From positions 496,001-560,000 of the forward strand of contig NZ_JAVJSQ010000004.1 in NCBI RefSeq assembly GCF_040219335.1: DNA of 64,000 bases, given 5' to 3'. The notes under the pieces were generated by a model. It did not search any database, was not told the origin of the DNA, and saw only the letters and a list, made by a program, of their open reading frames with translations. This document shows positions 8,293 through 17,887 of the stretch, in pieces (position 1 is the stretch's first letter; each line of letters starts with the position of its first letter). The position numbers were made by a program, and so were the translations under genes. The DNA comes from Gimesia sp. Lineage in GTDB: Bacteria > Planctomycetota > Planctomycetia > Planctomycetales > Planctomycetaceae.

Positions 8293-9717
8293 ATGAGGAG
8301 AGTCTACAGACTTCGTACGTACTGCACAATTTTTACACTCTGTCTTGGTTTATTAGCAAGCGGTCCACTATTTGCTGATGAAACAACCAGTGCCCCGCCG
8401 CTCGGATCGAGTGCAGAAGCGCCGGCCCAGGAAGCTGCTGCTGTCGAATTCAGCAATGCAGACATCGCCTGGATGATGGTTGCTTCAGCACTGGTGCTGA
8501 TGATGACGGCACCCGGGCTGGCTCTGTTTTATGGTGGACTTGTTAGAAAAAAGAACATTCTGGGCGTGATGATGCAATGCGTCTTCCTGATGGGACTGAT
8601 GTCCGTCATCTGGGCACTCTGGGGTTACAGCCTGGCCTTTGGATCCGACATTCTCGGCGGATTCGTGGGTGGCTTTGATCACGTCCTGCTCAAAGGGGTT
8701 ATTCCCAGCTGGAAAGATGGCGCCGTAGACATCCCGGCCAACGGCAGTATTCCCAAAGCCCTGTTCATGGTCTTCCAGATGATGTTCTTCATCATCACAC
8801 CAGCCCTGATCTGTGGTGCATTCGCCGAACGTATGAAATTCAGCTCGATGGTCGTCTTCTCCATCCTCTGGGGCACCTTTATTTACTGTCCCATCGCACA
8901 CTGGGTCTGGTCTGATACAGGCTGGCTCTGCGAATGGAACGAGAACGCCCTCTACCCTGCCTTTGACTTTGCCGGCGGAACCGTCGTGCATATCAGCTCC
9001 GGCTTCTCGGCTCTGGTCTGTGCCATCCTGCTCGGGAAACGACTGGGCTACGGTCAGGAACCAATGCCTCCACATAACTTAACTTACACCTTTATTGGCG
9101 CGACCATGCTCTGGGTTGGCTGGTTTGGCTTCAATGCTGGTAGTGCTGTTTCAGCAAACCCGGCTGCCGTGAATGCCTTTGTTGCCACTCACCTGGCAGC
9201 TGCAGCAGGTGTCCTTGCCTGGTCAATTGCTGAATGGATCTCGCTCGGGAAACCCAGCATTCTGGGTGCCTGTTCCGGTGCAGTCGCCGGTCTGGTCTGC
9301 ATCACACCGGCCTGTGGTACGGTGACGCCTCTCTCGGGCATCATCCTGGGCCTGATCGCCGGCTTTGCCTGCTACTTCGCCTGTACTACACTCAAATCCA
9401 AATTTAAATATGACGATTCACTCGATGCATTCGGCGTGCACGGCGTGGGGGGAATGGTTGGGGCTATCCTGACCGGTGTATTCGCCTCCAAGGCCATTAC
9501 CGGCAACGCGGAAGGATCGGGGTTACTGGAAGGAAATACACAGCAGTTCATTAACCAGCTCGTCAGTGTCGGGGCTGCGGTCGTGATCTCCGTGATCGGC
9601 ACGATCATCATCCTCAAACTGATCGATCTGACCATGGGTCTGCGGGTCAGTAAAGATGGTGAAATTCAGGGTCTCGACCTGAGTCAGCATGGCGAAGAAG
9701 GATACATTTTCCTGTAA
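8293..9717 (+). CDS. amtB: Ammonium transporter AmtB
   Basis: A 474-residue Amt/Rh channel. A cleavable signal peptide (about 1-28) precedes eleven membrane segments. The two pore histidines are in GGTVVHISSG and DAFGVHGVGG, and the periplasmic recruitment region with the conserved aspartate is present. The protein is a trimer that conducts ammonium and is plugged by PII protein when nitrogen is plentiful. The ATG follows AAAGG at eight bases. Two PII genes follow directly, the usual amt-PII partnership. The 296-base gap upstream holds no recognisable sigma-54 promoter with correct spacing. Confidence 0.96.
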   Translation: MRRVYRLRTYCTIFTLCLGLLASGPLFADETTSAPPLGSSAEAPAQEAAAVEFSNADIAWMMVASALVLMMTAPGLALFYGGLVRKKNILGVMMQCVFLMGLMSVIWALWGYSLAFGSDILGGFVGGFDHVLLKGVIPSWKDGAVDIPANGSIPKALFMVFQMMFFIITPALICGAFAERMKFSSMVVFSILWGTFIYCPIAHWVWSDTGWLCEWNENALYPAFDFAGGTVVHISSGFSALVCAILLGKRLGYGQEPMPPHNLTYTFIGATMLWVGWFGFNAGSAVSANPAAVNAFVATHLAAAAGVLAWSIAEWISLGKPSILGACSGAVAGLVCITPACGTVTPLSGIILGLIAGFACYFACTTLKSKFKYDDSLDAFGVHGVGGMVGAILTGVFASKAITGNAEGSGLLEGNTQQFINQLVSVGAAVVISVIGTIIILKLIDLTMGLRVSKDGEIQGLDLSQHGEEGYIFL

Positions 9718-9724
9718 GCATCTC

Positions 9725-9760
9725 GGTGATCAGAGCCGGCTGGTTCTGGCTCTGATCACC
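9725..9760 (+). terminator. 13-base-pair hairpin between amtB and the first PII gene
   Basis: GGTGATCAGAGCC pairs perfectly with GGCTCTGATCACC around a ten-base loop, just past the amtB stop. Only a weak T-rich stretch (TGTTTC) follows, so read-through into the PII genes is possible. Confidence 0.6.
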
Positions 9761-9866
9761 TGTTTCAGGAAAGTCATCCGGATTGGTCCTGTGTGTCAGT
9801 TCGAATACTTCTGAGAGTTTTCAGGGGAAATGAAATTGAGGTATCGAGATTTTCCCCTGGTTTCGA

Positions 9867-9872
9867 TATAAT
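9867..9872 (+). promoter_or_regulatory. Putative -10 element of the first PII gene
   Basis: A perfect TATAAT lies 76 bases before the PII start, downstream of the amtB hairpin. The matching -35 at 17 bases (TCGAGA) is poor, which would fit an activated promoter. Confidence 0.35.
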
Positions 9873-9903
9873 AGGTAAGTGTGATAGTCGCTTGGGTTTC
9901 TGA

Positions 9904-10287
<384 letters not shown>

Positions 10288-10294
10288 AATAGAC

Positions 10295-10340
10295 GTAAAG
10301 CGAGGGGCCGATTTCCTGCCCCTTTTGCTTTACATCTTTT
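10295..10340 (+). terminator. Two-part stem-loop between the PII genes
   Basis: GTAAAGC/GCTTTAC forms the outer stem and GGGGC/GCCCC the inner stem, followed by ATCTTTTA. It would limit transcription of the second PII gene relative to the first. Confidence 0.55.
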
Positions 10341-10381
10341 AGAAAGCTGAGTCGCGTTACCCCTTGATAAAGAAGTCTTAG

Positions 10382-10720
<339 letters not shown>

Positions 10721-10803
10721 TTTGCTGACAGCTTCCATACGCGATTCGCTGTCATCAGGCCAGGCAGTCCTGTTTCGTTTTTCGTTTCAGCCTGGAACAG
10801 ACC

Positions 10804-13500
10804 ATGTCACGCACCGCGAACTCTAGTTCTGCACAGCAACCCTTCGTTGTCTATCGCACACAGCTGGAGCAGGCCAGACAACGAGGACGTGACCTGCTGC
10901 GCCAGGGAGCAGGCGGACTGCAAATCGCTACCGCCATCGCGGAATCCATCGAACAGCTGTTGCTCAAGATCATCCAGGATCAGTTCCAGGAACTTTCCGC
11001 AGCAGAACAGAAACGGATTCAGCAGAACTGCTCGATCCTGGTCATCGGCGGCTCCGGTCGAGGCTTAATGGCCCCCTTCTCCGATGTGGACATGCTGTTC
11101 CTCTATCGCAATCAGGTTGTTGATGAATTCTCGAACTTCATCGGCAACATTGTCCGCAACTGCTGGGACGCCGGCCTCAAACTGGGGCACAGTGTTCGTA
11201 CGATTGCAGATTCCATCAAGATGGCCCGCACCGAACCCGAGTTTGCCACCGCGATGATCGAGGCCCGCTCCATCTGGGGAGATGAGCATCTGGCTGAGCA
11301 GTTGATTCGGTCTTACTACCGCCACGTCATCCTGTTTCGCAGACGCATCTTCTTCGAACAGTGCGTTGCCGCACGCTGGGAAGAACGCAAACAGCACGGC
11401 GGCGCGGTCATGCAGCTGGAACCCGATATCAAACGCTCGCCCGGCGGTCTGCGCGACATCCACCTGCTTCGCTGGACCGGTTACGCCCGCTACGGTACAT
11501 CGAACCTGGACATGCTGAGACTCGATGGCCGTATCAACAGTCGTGATGTGCGAACCATCAAAAATGCCCGTGACTATTTACTCAAAGTCCGCATTCAACT
11601 GCATTATGAAGCAGGCAAACAGCAGGATCTGTTTACCAAAGATTCGCAACTCTGGATGGCCGAACAAAGACAGATTGAAGGCACCAACGGACAGCGTCCT
11701 GTCGAAATCCTGATGCAGGAATACTTCCGGCACAGCAAAGCAGTCGCGGAAATCACCGAACGCTTCATCAAGGCACATCGCCCCCTGCCCTTCCTGTCGC
11801 GGGCTTATGATTTCCTGATGACGCATCGTTCAGACGGAATCCTCAAAATCGCTCCCGACCACCTGGATGTCGTCCCGAAATATAGAAACGAAGTCTGCAA
11901 CAACCTGGAAGAAATCCTCAAACTGTTCGATACCGCTTCGCTGTACGGCATCTCAATCGCCCCCGATCTGCTGGATGCCATTCGCGAAGCAGCGCTCAAG
12001 CTGCCACCCACAATTACCAATCGCTCGATCGATCTGTTCCGCGCGATCATGGGCCGCAGCACGCAGTTGGGCCCCACGTTGAGGATCATGTCGGAAACCG
12101 GCATCCTCAACCTGCTGATCCCTTATATGCAACATGCTTACTGTCTGTTGCAGTTCAATCAGTATCACAGCTACACCGTCGACGAACACACTTTCCGCGC
12201 CATCGAAGCAGCGGAATTATTCGCTGATGACGACTCCGCCCTGGGCAGTTCCTATCGCAATATCGAGGATAAGGATCTGCTCAACCTGGCGATTCTGCTG
12301 CACGACATTGGGAAAGGCTACGGCGAAGACCACAGTAAAATGGGCGCCATGATCGCAACAGACACCGCGGTCCGCCTGGGGCTCAGAGAGGACGAACAGA
12401 AACTGCTCGTCTTCCTGGTCTTAGAGCATCTCACGATGGCCCACCTGGCATTTCGGCGGGATATCTCTGATCCGGATATCCTCTTCGAATTCAGTCAGAA
12501 GGTCGGCAGCCCGGAAAAACTCCGCATGTTATACGTGTTGACCGCGGCAGACATCACTGCGGTTGGCCCCGGCGTGTTTACTGACTGGAAGTCGGAACTG
12601 CTCGCGGATTTATACGAACGCACCATGCTCCTGCTGGGTGGAAAGCATTCCCGCTATCATCGTGACCAGCGCCTGGCTCGCGTGAAACAGCTGGTCCGAA
12701 ATCACCTCGACCTCCCCCAGATTCCCGAGTATGAAGAAGACCCTGACTCCTGGTTCACCGAGCTGTTTAATTCGTTCTCGCCACACTATCTGCTGGTCAA
12801 TTCTTCAGAACGGATTGCCGCCGACATCAAAATCCTCCGCGACCTCCCACCGGATCAGATCGTGGTGGAGGGGGAATTCGAACCGGACACAGGCACGGTC
12901 AATTACCATGTGATCGCTCCCGCCATGTACTCACAGGCCTGCTTCCATCGCATGGTCAGCGTGTTTACTTCACGTCGCATGGAGATCATTTCCGCTCAGA
13001 TTACGACCAGCGCCTCCGGTGGTGTCGTCGACAGTTTTCACGTCATTGATCATGACTTTGTGGATGAAGTTCCCTTAAGTCAGATCGAAAAAATCGAAGA
13101 GGAAATCCGCAAGGCCGTCAAAGGAGAAAGCGATGCCCGCACCATGTTCCTCTCCAATCAGCGGTTCCACGAATCAACTGAGCTGAGCGGAGAGTACGAA
13201 CTGGGACGCGTGGAAATTGACAATCACTCTTCCAAACGCTGCACGATCATCGACGTCATTTCCAACGACCGCACCGGGCTGCTCTATATTATTTCCCGGG
13301 CCATCAGCCGCATGGGGCTCTCCGTCGTCATGGCGAAAATTTCGACGCACCTCGACCAGGTCGTCGATGTCTTCTATGTGATCGATGAACACGAACAGAA
13401 AATCATTGATGAGGGGCGGCTGCAGCAGATCAGACAGAAACTCGAATCAACATTGCATGACTTCGAACTTGAAGGCTACAAACGTTACCAGCGGGTCTGA
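10804..13500 (+). CDS. glnD: PII uridylyltransferase / uridylyl-removing enzyme GlnD
   Basis: An 898-residue bifunctional nitrogen sensor. The nucleotidyltransferase motif GGSGRGLMAPFSDVD (82-96) carries the metal-binding aspartates 94 and 96. The HD phosphohydrolase motif LLHDIGKGYGEDH starts at about 498 (H500, D501). Two ACT domains lie near 700-780 and 810-895 and would bind glutamine. It uridylylates Tyr51 of PII when glutamine is low and removes UMP when it is high. Both PII genes with Tyr51 lie just upstream. The stop is eight bases from the convergent manA stop. Confidence 0.95.
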   Translation: MSRTANSSSAQQPFVVYRTQLEQARQRGRDLLRQGAGGLQIATAIAESIEQLLLKIIQDQFQELSAAEQKRIQQNCSILVIGGSGRGLMAPFSDVDMLFLYRNQVVDEFSNFIGNIVRNCWDAGLKLGHSVRTIADSIKMARTEPEFATAMIEARSIWGDEHLAEQLIRSYYRHVILFRRRIFFEQCVAARWEERKQHGGAVMQLEPDIKRSPGGLRDIHLLRWTGYARYGTSNLDMLRLDGRINSRDVRTIKNARDYLLKVRIQLHYEAGKQQDLFTKDSQLWMAEQRQIEGTNGQRPVEILMQEYFRHSKAVAEITERFIKAHRPLPFLSRAYDFLMTHRSDGILKIAPDHLDVVPKYRNEVCNNLEEILKLFDTASLYGISIAPDLLDAIREAALKLPPTITNRSIDLFRAIMGRSTQLGPTLRIMSETGILNLLIPYMQHAYCLLQFNQYHSYTVDEHTFRAIEAAELFADDDSALGSSYRNIEDKDLLNLAILLHDIGKGYGEDHSKMGAMIATDTAVRLGLREDEQKLLVFLVLEHLTMAHLAFRRDISDPDILFEFSQKVGSPEKLRMLYVLTAADITAVGPGVFTDWKSELLADLYERTMLLLGGKHSRYHRDQRLARVKQLVRNHLDLPQIPEYEEDPDSWFTELFNSFSPHYLLVNSSERIAADIKILRDLPPDQIVVEGEFEPDTGTVNYHVIAPAMYSQACFHRMVSVFTSRRMEIISAQITTSASGGVVDSFHVIDHDFVDEVPLSQIEKIEEEIRKAVKGESDARTMFLSNQRFHESTELSGEYELGRVEIDNHSSKRCTIIDVISNDRTGLLYIISRAISRMGLSVVMAKISTHLDQVVDVFYVIDEHEQKIIDEGRLQQIRQKLESTLHDFELEGYKRYQRV

Positions 13501-13507
13501 TTCCGGG

Positions 13508-14509
13508 TCAGCCGGGAATCACTTCCAGGAACGTCATTTCGTTTTCGACCACAATTTGGCAATCCGAAGCGGCCGCCGGCACGAGCAGCGTCTTACCCTG
13601 GAACAACTCGTAGCTTTCGGCACTGCACTCAAGCTGTCCCGTCCCTTCCAGCACGATCAGAATCTGTGCCCGGTTCACTGAAGGTAACCGCAGCGGACTC
13701 GCACTCTGATGGCGACGGATAGAAAAACAGGAAGACTCCAGCAGAGTCTCAACTCGATGATCGGCGTCCTGACGCAATCGAGGCTCGAGCAGATCAACTG
13801 GCCCCCGCTGGAAATTGATACTGTTGAATGCCTGCTCAACATGCAGAGGGCGCGGCTGGCCCGACTGATCCAGTCGGTTCCAGTCAAACAATCGGTAAGT
13901 GATATCGCTGGTCTGTTGAACTTCCGCCAGCAGGATCCCTTCGCCAATCGCATGCAGAGTCCCTGCAGGAATAAACACACAATCTCCCGGACGAACCGGA
14001 TAACTGTGCAGACAGGCTTCGACATTCCCCTGTTCCAGTTGGGCTCCAAGTTCATCGGCATCAACGCCTGCCTTCAAACCGGCATAAATCCGGCTGTCGG
14101 GGGCGGCATCCAGAATCACCCAGGCTTCCGATTTCCCTGCTTTGCGGGCATCGAAGTCGGCCAGGTGTGAATCATCGGGATGGACCTGCAGGGAAAGTCG
14201 ATCCGTAGCGTCGATGAATTTGATCAGCAGCGGAAATGTCGAATAGCAGGTTCCCGCACCGTACATTGCCTGGGGATTCTGACCGATCACTTCAGAAAGA
14301 GTCCACCCTGCATACTCACCACTGGCAATCAGGGTTGGTGCTTCGGGATGATCTGACAGTTCCCAGCTTTCACCGAAATCCCCTTCCAGACCGATCGGCT
14401 TCTGCAAGATTGTGCCCAGACGCTCCCCGCCCCACCGGGCACGCTTCAAGAGAGGCGTAAACTCCAGCGGCAATAACGTGGCCGTCGATTGGACTTCTTG
14501 CAAAGACAT
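13508..14509 (-). CDS. manA: Class I mannose-6-phosphate isomerase
   Basis: A 333-residue cupin-type zinc enzyme that interconverts mannose-6-phosphate and fructose-6-phosphate. Family signatures are present: QVHPDDSHL with a zinc histidine, GKSEAWVILDA, and RPGDCVFIPAGTLHAIGEGILLAEVQQTSD with the remaining metal and catalytic residues. The short length is that of the bacterial YvyI/ManA type. It is convergent with glnD, with a seven-base gap. Probably supplies GDP-mannose precursors for surface polysaccharide. Confidence 0.94.
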   Translation of the reverse strand: MSLQEVQSTATLLPLEFTPLLKRARWGGERLGTILQKPIGLEGDFGESWELSDHPEAPTLIASGEYAGWTLSEVIGQNPQAMYGAGTCYSTFPLLIKFIDATDRLSLQVHPDDSHLADFDARKAGKSEAWVILDAAPDSRIYAGLKAGVDADELGAQLEQGNVEACLHSYPVRPGDCVFIPAGTLHAIGEGILLAEVQQTSDITYRLFDWNRLDQSGQPRPLHVEQAFNSINFQRGPVDLLEPRLRQDADHRVETLLESSCFSIRRHQSASPLRLPSVNRAQILIVLEGTGQLECSAESYELFQGKTLLVPAAASDCQIVVENEMTFLEVIPG

Positions 14510-14837
14510 AACAGTTGGAAAGTAACACCAGACAACAAGATAGAAAAACTGGAAAAGATAGAAACCTTAACTATCCTAAACCACCAAACCTGTTGGTTGC
14601 AACTATAATCATACGAATTGAGCGCACCCGAGTCTCTGTTTTTTCAATCGTTTTCGGCGAATTCCTGATCTTGCCGAGTTCCAATTGCCATAAACGGGAT
14701 CTCCTGCTAATCTCTCCCCCCCTGACCCCATGAGCGAGCCCCACAAACGACACTAATGTACACTTCCTGCCGTTGAAATTCTCCTGACGACACAAAACAA
14801 CGGCCAGGAACACTGCTTCCCTACGAAAGGTGCTTAC
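14510..14837. other. 328-base divergent region between manA and the small CsrA-like gene
   Basis: Contains no ORF I would support. AT-rich stretches probably carry the divergent promoters, but none has both elements clearly spaced. A C7 run is at 14716-14722. Confidence 0.4.
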
Positions 14838-15020
14838 GTGGCAGACCTGGTAACCCAAACCTGCGAACTCGAACTTTCTATTGGTGATACAATTCAGGTT
14901 GGCGATCAGTTTTTAACGGTCGTAGATATTGAGGAAGACGAAATTCTGTTTCAACTGGATATGGACAACCCGGCTGAACGCGATGCAAATGCCGGCACAG
15001 CCCATCGTTCCTGTCGCTGA
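14838..15020 (+). CDS. Small CsrA-like hypothetical protein (60 residues)
   Basis: Not assigned to a family. The GTG start has AAAGG at a seven-base gap. Residues 10-41 read as alternating beta strands, LELSIGDTIQVGDQFLTVVD then EDEILFQLD. This spacing of Gly-Asp, Ile-x-Val-Gly-Asp and Val-x-x-Ile-x-x-Asp recalls CsrA and FHA-like small beta proteins. The CsrA RNA-contacting start (MLVLSRK) and end are missing. The tail is acidic, then polar. It could be a degenerate CsrA-type RNA binder or an unrelated small beta-barrel. It is followed by the convergent membrane-protein gene. Confidence 0.55.
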   Translation: MADLVTQTCELELSIGDTIQVGDQFLTVVDIEEDEILFQLDMDNPAERDANAGTAHRSCR

Positions 15021-15061
15021 TCAAAACTGATTCCAAAAACGACATTTCGCCTTCCAGCCGG

Positions 15062-16684
15062 TCAGGTAGACCGACCAGTTGGAAGAGATGCCTCTCCCGG
15101 TTTCTGCCGAGGAGGATCCCCGGGAAACAGGATCCAGAGTGGTATCTCAGGCACCGGGAGCAGTTCCTGTTTTGTTCTAATGATCATCGGTTGAAAACGA
15201 GGCAAATCCTTAAGCCAGATCGTGGACTGCGCATCGGCATAGACCTGTTTCCAGTCAGTCCGTTTCTTCAGATATCCCTGGACCGGTTGAGCTGCGGGCA
15301 GCAACAGGATTTCTGTTGGATACTCATCCAGCAATGGCGTGGGTCCAGACGAATCAGCGTTTAACTGCTGAAATTCAACCAGCTCCTGTTCCAGCTGCGC
15401 GGAATAGACAGTCCGATAACGCCCGTCAAATGCAATTCGCGACTCGGGAAACGTCTGCCAGATGACATATTGCGCCCAGCCATAGTCGGTAAGAATGTTC
15501 CCCCGCAGTTCCGCCTGCTGCAAGATTTCGATTGCAGCCACAGGCATACCCGGAGCCCGACTTTGTGTTTCCACTCCGATCTGCCAGGGTGCTACCTGCT
15601 GCTGCCAGAGTTTAACAATCGTATGCACGGATAATCCATAGATCCCCAGCAGGAGTCCCCCCACCAGGAACATCCGCAATCCGGTACGCTGCGCGCCTGC
15701 CCATCGCTGATGCAAACGTGGTAACAGCTTGTGAAGTCCTTCCGATAGAGGTACCGGCAGCAGGATCAGCACAGCAATCGCGAGCAATGCCACATGCCTG
15801 ATATGGCTGAGTGCCTGATAGGCTACAACAATTATCAGCAGCACGTCGATCCATTCCCATTTACGTGACCCGAAAAACGCCAGGCCGATCAACAGAAAAG
15901 GAATATAATACAGGAGTGCCTGGCGCGCCTCCCACAAAGGCTGCCACTCCCGCACAATCTGTTTTGTTACCAGATGATCCCAGAGCATCTGATGCAGACC
16001 GACCCCGTAAGGATTGATCAGCGTCACAGCCCAGGCAAAGACGATCACAAATGCCAGTCGCCAGAAATCTGTCGGCCGATACATTCCCTGAGTCGTTTTC
16101 CAGCCCATCCAGCAGACGACCAACCCCTGGACTCCGACTCCTGCCAGGAACCCGCCGTGCGAATTAGACCAGAACAACATCAGGACCGGCAGATACCAGA
16201 TCGCTTTACGTTGCGGATCAGTCAGATAGCCACGCAGCAGCAGAAGTGTCCAGGCAAAACAGCCAAAGGTCACCAGTTGAGGTCGCACAAAGACGACGAA
16301 CTGTGACAGGCAAAACGCGGTATAAACCAGCAGCAACAGACCACCGGCCAGGCTGGCATGCTGCGATCTCAAGGCCAGCCAGCCTGGAATCATAATCATC
16401 AGCAGCCAGAAATTGCGCCAGAGCCAGAGACCGGTATTCCCGAATCGCAACCAGAGCCAGCCGAAGGAATCTTCGGAAAACCATTCATGATTGATCCAGG
16501 TTGCCCCCGGTTCGGTATAGCAGAACGGATCGGTATGCTCTACCAGCACATCCGCTTCCAGAGCACGAATCCCATACAGGGTATGCCCCCACAAGTCAGG
16601 ATCAGCGATCGTTACGGTAGATATCAGAAACAGGCATGCGCACCAGATCAGTCCCAGGGAGATCAGCCATTCCCGCTGACTCAT
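15062..16684 (-). CDS. Large multi-spanning membrane protein, GT-C-like
   Basis: A 540-residue protein with about ten to eleven hydrophobic segments and a soluble C-terminal tail of about 140 residues. Near the N-terminus, PDLWGHTLYG and CYTEPGATWINHEWFSE sit in the first large external loop. The acidic Asp and the NHEW pattern recall the catalytic loop of GT-C membrane glycosyltransferases and planctomycete homologues, but I do not recognise a characterised family. The ATG with GGAGC ten bases upstream is chosen; a 28-residue longer frame has no ribosome site. It may act in lipid-linked sugar transfer; this is inference. Confidence 0.75.
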   Translation of the reverse strand: MSQREWLISLGLIWCACLFLISTVTIADPDLWGHTLYGIRALEADVLVEHTDPFCYTEPGATWINHEWFSEDSFGWLWLRFGNTGLWLWRNFWLLMIMIPGWLALRSQHASLAGGLLLLVYTAFCLSQFVVFVRPQLVTFGCFAWTLLLLRGYLTDPQRKAIWYLPVLMLFWSNSHGGFLAGVGVQGLVVCWMGWKTTQGMYRPTDFWRLAFVIVFAWAVTLINPYGVGLHQMLWDHLVTKQIVREWQPLWEARQALLYYIPFLLIGLAFFGSRKWEWIDVLLIIVVAYQALSHIRHVALLAIAVLILLPVPLSEGLHKLLPRLHQRWAGAQRTGLRMFLVGGLLLGIYGLSVHTIVKLWQQQVAPWQIGVETQSRAPGMPVAAIEILQQAELRGNILTDYGWAQYVIWQTFPESRIAFDGRYRTVYSAQLEQELVEFQQLNADSSGPTPLLDEYPTEILLLPAAQPVQGYLKKRTDWKQVYADAQSTIWLKDLPRFQPMIIRTKQELLPVPEIPLWILFPGDPPRQKPGEASLPTGRST

Positions 16685-16742
16685 GGTCCATGCTCCAGCT
16701 GCCATTGGTGAATCAGATTCGCCCACTCCAGTTCCCCAAACG

Positions 16743-16779
16743 AAAAAAAGATCTGCACACAAAGGCACAGATCTTTTTT
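16743..16779. terminator. Bidirectional rho-independent terminator
   Basis: A7-GATCTG pairs with CAGATC-T7 (16743-16755 with 16768-16779), giving a U run on either strand. It separates the Cys-rich secreted gene from the membrane-protein gene, both read leftward. Confidence 0.75.
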
Positions 16780-16820
16780 ATTTCAATTTCTTATCAGCCC
16801 GTCAGGTTTCCGTCAGCAGC

Positions 16821-17360
16821 TTACTTGCTTTTCAGAATGTCTTCCAGACTGGGAAGTTCGTTATGAATGGGTTCCAGCCCCGGGACACCGTCGCCGTCAG
16901 CAGGAGCTTCTTCATATGTTGTCAGATCAATCTGCTCATAGATCCGGTCGAACATCTTGTGTGCGTAGGGAGCTTTTGGATTTCCTCCCAGGGCAATGAT
17001 CTCACCCTTCTGACGCAAAATGTTGGTGTAGTTGTATGGCCGGAAGTAATAATAGCCATGGTATGCTGGAGCATAAGGATAGTGGGGATACATGTCCCCC
17101 GTCGTTTTCCAGTCACATAAGCAACGTTTCTTCAGTTTGCAGTGGCCATCACAGTAACTGCTGCCACACATACCACAGTATCCGTTCCCGCCTCCTGACT
17201 GACAGTACCCGTCCGACATGCACTCATGAGAAGCCGGGTAATTACATTCGTAAGAAACAGGAGAAATGGTTGCGGGAGCACTGACCGTGTTGGCTGGCGT
17301 GACTTGACCGTCAGACTGCCATACACTCAGACCAATGAGCAATGCAATACTCGCATTCAT
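16821..17360 (-). CDS. Secreted Cys/Tyr-rich hypothetical protein
   Basis: A 179-residue protein with an N-terminal export signal (about 1-19). Residues 38-82 contain nine cysteines arranged as short C-x2/3-C groups (CNYPASHEC, CQSGG, CGMCGSSYCDGHC, CLC), interspersed with Gly/Ser. Next is a Tyr/Pro-rich stretch (YPHYPYAPAYHGYYYFRPYNYTNI), then an acidic end. The ATG follows AGGTGG at six bases. No characterised family is recognised; the layout suggests a disulfide-rich surface or wall-associated protein. Planctomycetes have unusually Cys-rich wall proteins, so a structural role is possible but unproven. Confidence 0.7.
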   Translation of the reverse strand: MNASIALLIGLSVWQSDGQVTPANTVSAPATISPVSYECNYPASHECMSDGYCQSGGGNGYCGMCGSSYCDGHCKLKKRCLCDWKTTGDMYPHYPYAPAYHGYYYFRPYNYTNILRQKGEIIALGGNPKAPYAHKMFDRIYEQIDLTTYEEAPADGDGVPGLEPIHNELPSLEDILKSK

Positions 17361-17397
17361 GAGACCACCTTTTGATATTTTATGTTGTATCTACAAC

Positions 17398-17419
17398 TTA
17401 ACTGGTAAGGTTAACTGGT
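17398..17419. repeat. Tandem direct repeat TTAACTGGT
   Basis: Two identical nonamers (17398-17406 and 17411-17419) with a 13-base period, 38 bases upstream of the Cys-rich secreted gene read leftward. The position and spacing fit an activator or repressor binding site. Confidence 0.4.
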
Positions 17420-17578
17420 GGATCACCACTGAATTCACTCTGGGTGGTACGCAATCAGACACCAGAGCAGGAGTTCTCCCACCATAGTTCAATTTCGTCT
17501 CAACATGCATCAGTTATAAAGTAGAAAACTGCTGAAATCGCCAGAATCTCTAATTTTGTACATTCTTGAACCACATTC

Positions 17579-17608
17579 AAAAAAAACCATCAACATCCCG
17601 TGATGGTT
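17579..17608 (-). terminator. Orphan minus-strand rho-independent terminator
   Basis: Read leftward, AACCATCA pairs perfectly with TGATGGTT around an eight-base loop and is followed by a run of eight T. No gene on the minus strand lies in the 280 bases upstream of it, so it may end a small RNA. Confidence 0.6.
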
Positions 17609-17887
17609 GTTCCGATAGAACTGATGCTGTGGGATTTGTCTTTGCGAATCTCCGCTTTGCAGGCACTATGATAACTGCAACAGTTTTTCTGGACCTGATG
17701 TGCACGACTATAACGGGAACTGCACCATCCGACCTGATACAACGACACCGCAGACATTGAGTGACACCCCGGAATAAGTATAAGTAACTGAAAAATTCAC
17801 AGTCCCATGTAAGACTGTTTCTCGGGGCTGGTTCAAACCAATATACCTTTATATCCACACTGACGACCAAAGGATTGGGAGACGAGT

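Larger units (their letters stand above)
17361..17887. other. 527-base divergent region before the secretin gene
   Basis: Holds the nonamer repeat at 17398-17419 and a minus-strand terminator at 17579-17608 that belongs to no annotated gene. No ORF on either strand looks coding. Confidence 0.5.

Noticed and set aside
17577..17870. A 97-residue minus-strand ORF in the gap before cpaC
   Set aside because: No ribosome site, odd composition, and its end overlaps the orphan terminator; a non-coding RNA fits better.
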